Assembly: GCA_014728975.1 (NCBI GenBank)
Contig: WJKQ01000116.1
Span: 1-8,462, forward strand
Source: Candidatus Peregrinibacteria bacterium
GTDB lineage: Bacteria > Patescibacteriota > Gracilibacteria > UBA1369 > LOWO2-01-FULL-3
Direction: 5' to 3'
DNA: 8,462 nucleotides
The position numbers and the translations under genes are program-made. Each line of letters starts with the position of its first letter. Within the stretch, counting starts at the first letter, position 1. Below, piece by piece: positions 6,242 to 8,462 of this stretch. A model generated the notes under the pieces. That model was given only the letters and a program-made list of their open reading frames with translations, was not told the DNA's origin and ran no database searches.

Positions 6242-7513
6242 TTAAAATTCACCTTTTTCTCTGATCTTTATTTCCAAATGAATCAAAGCTGTTATAAAAG
6301 CTGCTTCACGTAAAGTACAATTATATTTTTCCGAATTTAATTTAACTTCCTGCCAGGCAACAACCATTTTTTGTTCGAGCTGTTCATTTACTTGCTCCAG
6401 AGGCCAATATTCACCGCTTTTATTTTGGAGCATTTCAAAATAACTTACTGTTACGCCTCCGGCATTGGCAAGAATATCAGGAATTACAGTCACTCCTTTT
6501 TTGGCAAGAATTTCATCCGCTTCAGGAGTTACAGGTCCATTCGCCAATTCCAGTACAACATTGGCTTGGATTCTCTCGGCATTTTCGGAAGTAATTTGAT
6601 TTTCCAGTGCCGCTAAGATTAAAACATCACATTTCTGTTCAAGAAATTCTTCACTTGTTACTTCCCGACAAACAGCTCCCTTTATATCATGTATTTTCTC
6701 GATATGAACACCGCATTTTTTAACTGTTTTCTTTTCGGCTTTACATTTCAATAATTCATCCGGATTAATTCCCTGCTCATAAAAAAGACCACCTTGTGAA
6801 TCAAAAACTCCAATCAGCCGGTAACCATCTTTTACCAACAATTTTGCCGCCACGCTGCCGGCGTTGCCAAATCCCTGAATAACAACTTTAAAATCTTTGG
6901 GGTTTAGATTATTTTCCCTTACAAATTCACTTAAAATATAATACCCGCCCTGGGCGGTTGCTGTATCTCTTCCTTTACTGCCTCCTTTTTTAAGAGGTTT
7001 ACCGGTTACGACTCCCGGAGTTTCTTTTTCTGCGATTTTTGAATATTCGTCCGCGATCCATTCCATAATCTGAGGATTGGTATTTACGTCCGGAGCAGGA
7101 ACATCAGTCTCAGGTCCGATTACAGGTGAAATAAGTTCTGTGTACTTTCTGGTCAATCTTTCTAGTTCGTTTTCAGATAATATTTTTGGATTAACAATTA
7201 TTCCGCCCTTTCCCCCTCCCAGCGGCAGTCCCAAAACGGCACATTTTAAAGTCATCCACGCGGAAAGCGCTTTTACTTCTTCAATATCAACCTGTTCATG
7301 GTAACGAATTCCTCCTTTATACGGACCAAGGTAATTATTGTGCTGAACTCTGAATCCATTAAAAATACGTAAGCTTCCGTTATCCATCCTGACAGGAACA
7401 CTAACCTGAATTTTTCTTTGCGGATGAGAAAGAACTTCTTTTATTTCCTGATCCAGATTCATAAGTTTTGAAGCTTTTTCAATCTGCTTCAATGTATTTT
7501 CAAATAAAGACAT
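6242..7513 (-). CDS. gdhA: Glutamate dehydrogenase (Glu/Leu/Phe/Val dehydrogenase family)
   Basis: This 423-residue enzyme interconverts glutamate with 2-oxoglutarate and ammonia, using NAD(P). The N-terminal catalytic domain has NGFRVQHNNYLGPYKGGIRY (52-71) with substrate-binding K66, TLKCAVLGLPLGGGKGGI (88-105) with K90 and catalytic lysine K102, and PAPDVNT (139-145) with catalytic D141. TGKP (170-173) and GRDTATAQGG (181-190) lead into the Rossmann cofactor domain with GFGNAGSVAA (214-223) and FDSQGG (237-242). D238, at the end of the second strand, hints at NAD preference but does not settle it. ELANGPVTPEAD (322-333) and PDILANAGGVTVSYFE (345-360) are family blocks. Length is typical of hexameric bacterial/archaeal enzymes. 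It follows the polyprenol-kinase-like gene by 19 nt and precedes ppdK by 74 bp. There is no Shine-Dalgarno sequence. Leucine or phenylalanine dehydrogenase is less likely given length and motifs. Confidence 0.95.
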   Translation of the reverse strand: MSLFENTLKQIEKASKLMNLDQEIKEVLSHPQRKIQVSVPVRMDNGSLRIFNGFRVQHNNYLGPYKGGIRYHEQVDIEEVKALSAWMTLKCAVLGLPLGGGKGGIIVNPKILSENELERLTRKYTELISPVIGPETDVPAPDVNTNPQIMEWIADEYSKIAEKETPGVVTGKPLKKGGSKGRDTATAQGGYYILSEFVRENNLNPKDFKVVIQGFGNAGSVAAKLLVKDGYRLIGVFDSQGGLFYEQGINPDELLKCKAEKKTVKKCGVHIEKIHDIKGAVCREVTSEEFLEQKCDVLILAALENQITSENAERIQANVVLELANGPVTPEADEILAKKGVTVIPDILANAGGVTVSYFEMLQNKSGEYWPLEQVNEQLEQKMVVAWQEVKLNSEKYNCTLREAAFITALIHLEIKIREKGEF

Positions 7514-7532
7514 AATTATTTTTTGTTAGTGT

Positions 7533-8162
7533 CTACATGAATAAATCCAGAAAATTTATATCGGGCAGATCCAAAGAAAAGAAAAAAACAAGCATTTGGC
7601 CTACAAAACCGCTAAAAAGCGGAACCGTCAAATTATCGTCTATTTTATTTGTTAAAACTTCAGTAAAAGTGGCGATAAAAGCCATAGGCGCAACTATGGA
7701 AATAAAACCGGATAAGAGCAGCAAACCTGTAATAAGATTTGCCGCCAATCCTGCAAACGTACCGATATATGTTTTATTTTTATAAAGTTTGGCTTTTCCA
7801 AAAGCTCTTCCGATCAAAGCGGAAAAAAGATCACCGAATACAGTCATAAAAAGCGCCAGAACAGCTATCCAATAATCAAACGCCGCAAAACAAATAATAC
7901 AGGCTATTACAAGAAATATTGACCCGGATAAATTATATTTTTCATGCTCCCTAAAAAATCTGTCAAAAATCTCTGCAAACTTTGGTTTGTGCTCAATGCG
8001 AATATATTCAATCTCAAGAAAAAGAAGCAAAAGTCCAGTAATCGTAAGGATGGCGATTCTATCGGAAAAATAAGTCAAAGCAAGCGTATAACCTACAACA
8101 ATTAATAAACTTGAAAGATGAAAAGTTTTTCTTACTATTTCACTGAAAAATGAGCGTCCCAT
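7533..8162 (-). CDS. Dolichol/polyprenol kinase-like membrane protein (CTP-transferase superfamily)
   Basis: This 209-residue polytopic membrane protein resembles the dolichol kinase/phytol kinase/phosphatidate cytidylyltransferase group, which uses CTP to phosphorylate or activate membrane lipids. Seen motifs are the N-terminal EIVRKTFHL (8-16), GDLFSALIGRAFGK (110-123) with GD110-111, a lysine-containing loop KNKTYIGTFAG (128-138), and DDNLTVPL (175-182). All are in the order expected for the family. About six hydrophobic stretches are visible (about 18-32, 35-51, 80-94, 97-115, 135-157 and 182-196). At just over 200 residues it matches the short prokaryotic members. It starts 12 nt after the coiled-coil gene and ends 19 nt before glutamate dehydrogenase. 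With the glycosyltransferase elsewhere in the window it may belong to polyprenyl-carrier metabolism. The true substrate is unknown, and an isoprenoid alcohol kinase is the best guess. Confidence 0.8.
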   Translation of the reverse strand: MGRSFFSEIVRKTFHLSSLLIVVGYTLALTYFSDRIAILTITGLLLLFLEIEYIRIEHKPKFAEIFDRFFREHEKYNLSGSIFLVIACIICFAAFDYWIAVLALFMTVFGDLFSALIGRAFGKAKLYKNKTYIGTFAGLAANLITGLLLLSGFISIVAPMAFIATFTEVLTNKIDDNLTVPLFSGFVGQMLVFFFSLDLPDINFLDLFM

Positions 8163-8174
8163 TAATAAAATCCG

Positions 8175-8432
8175 TTATTTCCAGAACTTATACCACTTTT
8201 TCTGGGGACTTTTAAGTAAATTGAGTTGATTTTCCAGAACAAATATCTTCTCCTGCAAAGTATTTACAAGCCTGAGAAAATTTTGTCGTTCCTCCGCGTG
8301 CTGGTTCATCATTTTCTCTAGCGTTTTTGTAAAATTTTTAAAATCGTCGGCGGTAATATGAATATTTTTGGAACTTACTTTATTGCTTTTTATTTTTGGA
8401 TTTTTAATTTCTCCTTTTGGACCGGGATTCAT
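8175..8432 (-). CDS. Small coiled-coil protein, unknown function
   Basis: This 85-residue soluble protein has no recognisable family. Residues 1-24 are polar and rich in P, K and N, probably disordered. Residues 28-75 look like one long helix with hydrophobics at heptad-like spacing (F31, F34, L38, M41 through L53, L55, L59, I63, L66, L70, L73), so an oligomerising coiled coil is likely. The C-terminal KKWYKFWK is basic and aromatic, a possible membrane-surface or nucleic-acid contact. The ATG is not preceded by a Shine-Dalgarno sequence. It is the first gene seen of a tight minus-strand run and ends 12 nt before the polyprenol-kinase-like gene. A membrane-edge partner of that enzyme is conceivable, but only from adjacency. 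Confidence 0.75.
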   Translation of the reverse strand: MNPGPKGEIKNPKIKSNKVSSKNIHITADDFKNFTKTLEKMMNQHAEERQNFLRLVNTLQEKIFVLENQLNLLKSPQKKWYKFWK

Positions 8433-8438
8433 TTTAAT

Positions 8439-8444
8439 TTTATA
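8439..8444 (-). promoter_or_regulatory. Possible -10 element very close to the start of the coiled-coil gene
   Basis: The minus strand reads TATAAA (8444-8439), then six bases, then ATG. If this is a -10, transcription would start at or next to the start codon and the mRNA would be leaderless. The matching -35 would fall at the window edge and cannot be checked. In DNA this AT-rich a TATAAA alone is weak evidence. Confidence 0.2.
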
Positions 8445-8462
8445 CAGTTCGCATAAAGATTC

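Noticed and set aside
7537..7785. An 82-codon lysine-rich plus-strand frame
   Set aside because: It is antisense to the membrane kinase-like gene, whose ordered family motifs make the minus strand the real one.
1..8462. UGA recoded to glycine as in Gracilibacteria/Absconditabacteria
   Set aside because: TGA ends the glycosyltransferase gene at the expected length, and none of the recognised proteins needs an in-frame TGA.
1..8462. CRISPR array, tRNA, insertion sequence, prophage or toxin-antitoxin genes
   Set aside because: I found no regularly spaced repeats, cloverleaf-like sequence, terminal inverted repeats or transposase/integrase motifs; intergenic gaps are all under 150 bp.

Overview
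This AT-rich bacterial window carries nine genes: eight complete CDSs and the 5' part of recA, which runs off the left edge. Several traits fit a Candidate Phyla Radiation (Patescibacteria/Parcubacteria-type) genome, though the phylum is inference. The traits are tight packing, lysine/asparagine-rich proteins, very little intergenic DNA, a small zinc-ribbon gene and a small membrane-protein gene just upstream of recA, and AU-rich leaders without clear Shine-Dalgarno sequences. TGA is used as a stop at the end of the glycosyltransferase gene and is not read through in any recognisable protein, so the recoded (UGA = Gly) Gracilibacteria/Absconditabacteria code is unlikely. No phage, insertion sequence, tRNA, rRNA or CRISPR array is visible.

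Layout. (1) 1-1309, minus strand: a four-helix membrane protein, then a zinc-ribbon protein overlapping it by 11 nt, then recA. recA has its own well-formed sigma70-type promoter, and an inverted repeat fills the 17-nt spacer of that promoter. (2) 1310-1458: a divergent promoter region. (3) 1459-3506, plus strand: a GT4-type glycosyltransferase and an NAD kinase, 29 nt apart and probably co-transcribed. (4) 3507-6167, minus strand: pyruvate, phosphate dikinase (ppdK). Its stop codon directly abuts the NAD kinase stop codon (convergent, zero gap). (5) 6242-8432, minus strand: a small coiled-coil protein, a dolichol/polyprenol kinase-like membrane protein and glutamate dehydrogenase, with 12 and 19 nt between them, so probably one operon. 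A 74-bp gap before ppdK holds a promoter whose -35 overlaps a perfect 15-bp palindrome.

Metabolically, glutamate dehydrogenase (glutamate/2-oxoglutarate, ammonia and NAD(P)H), NAD kinase (NADP supply) and PPDK (PEP/pyruvate interconversion using ATP/AMP and PPi) form a small central-metabolism cluster. The glycosyltransferase and the polyprenol-kinase-like protein suggest cell-envelope glycan or lipid-carrier work. The rest is ordinary core content. The most interesting signals are regulatory: two promoters with embedded palindromes (recA and ppdK), the lack of Shine-Dalgarno sites, and the uncharacterised membrane/zinc-ribbon pair next to recA. I saw no clearly new multi-gene system.
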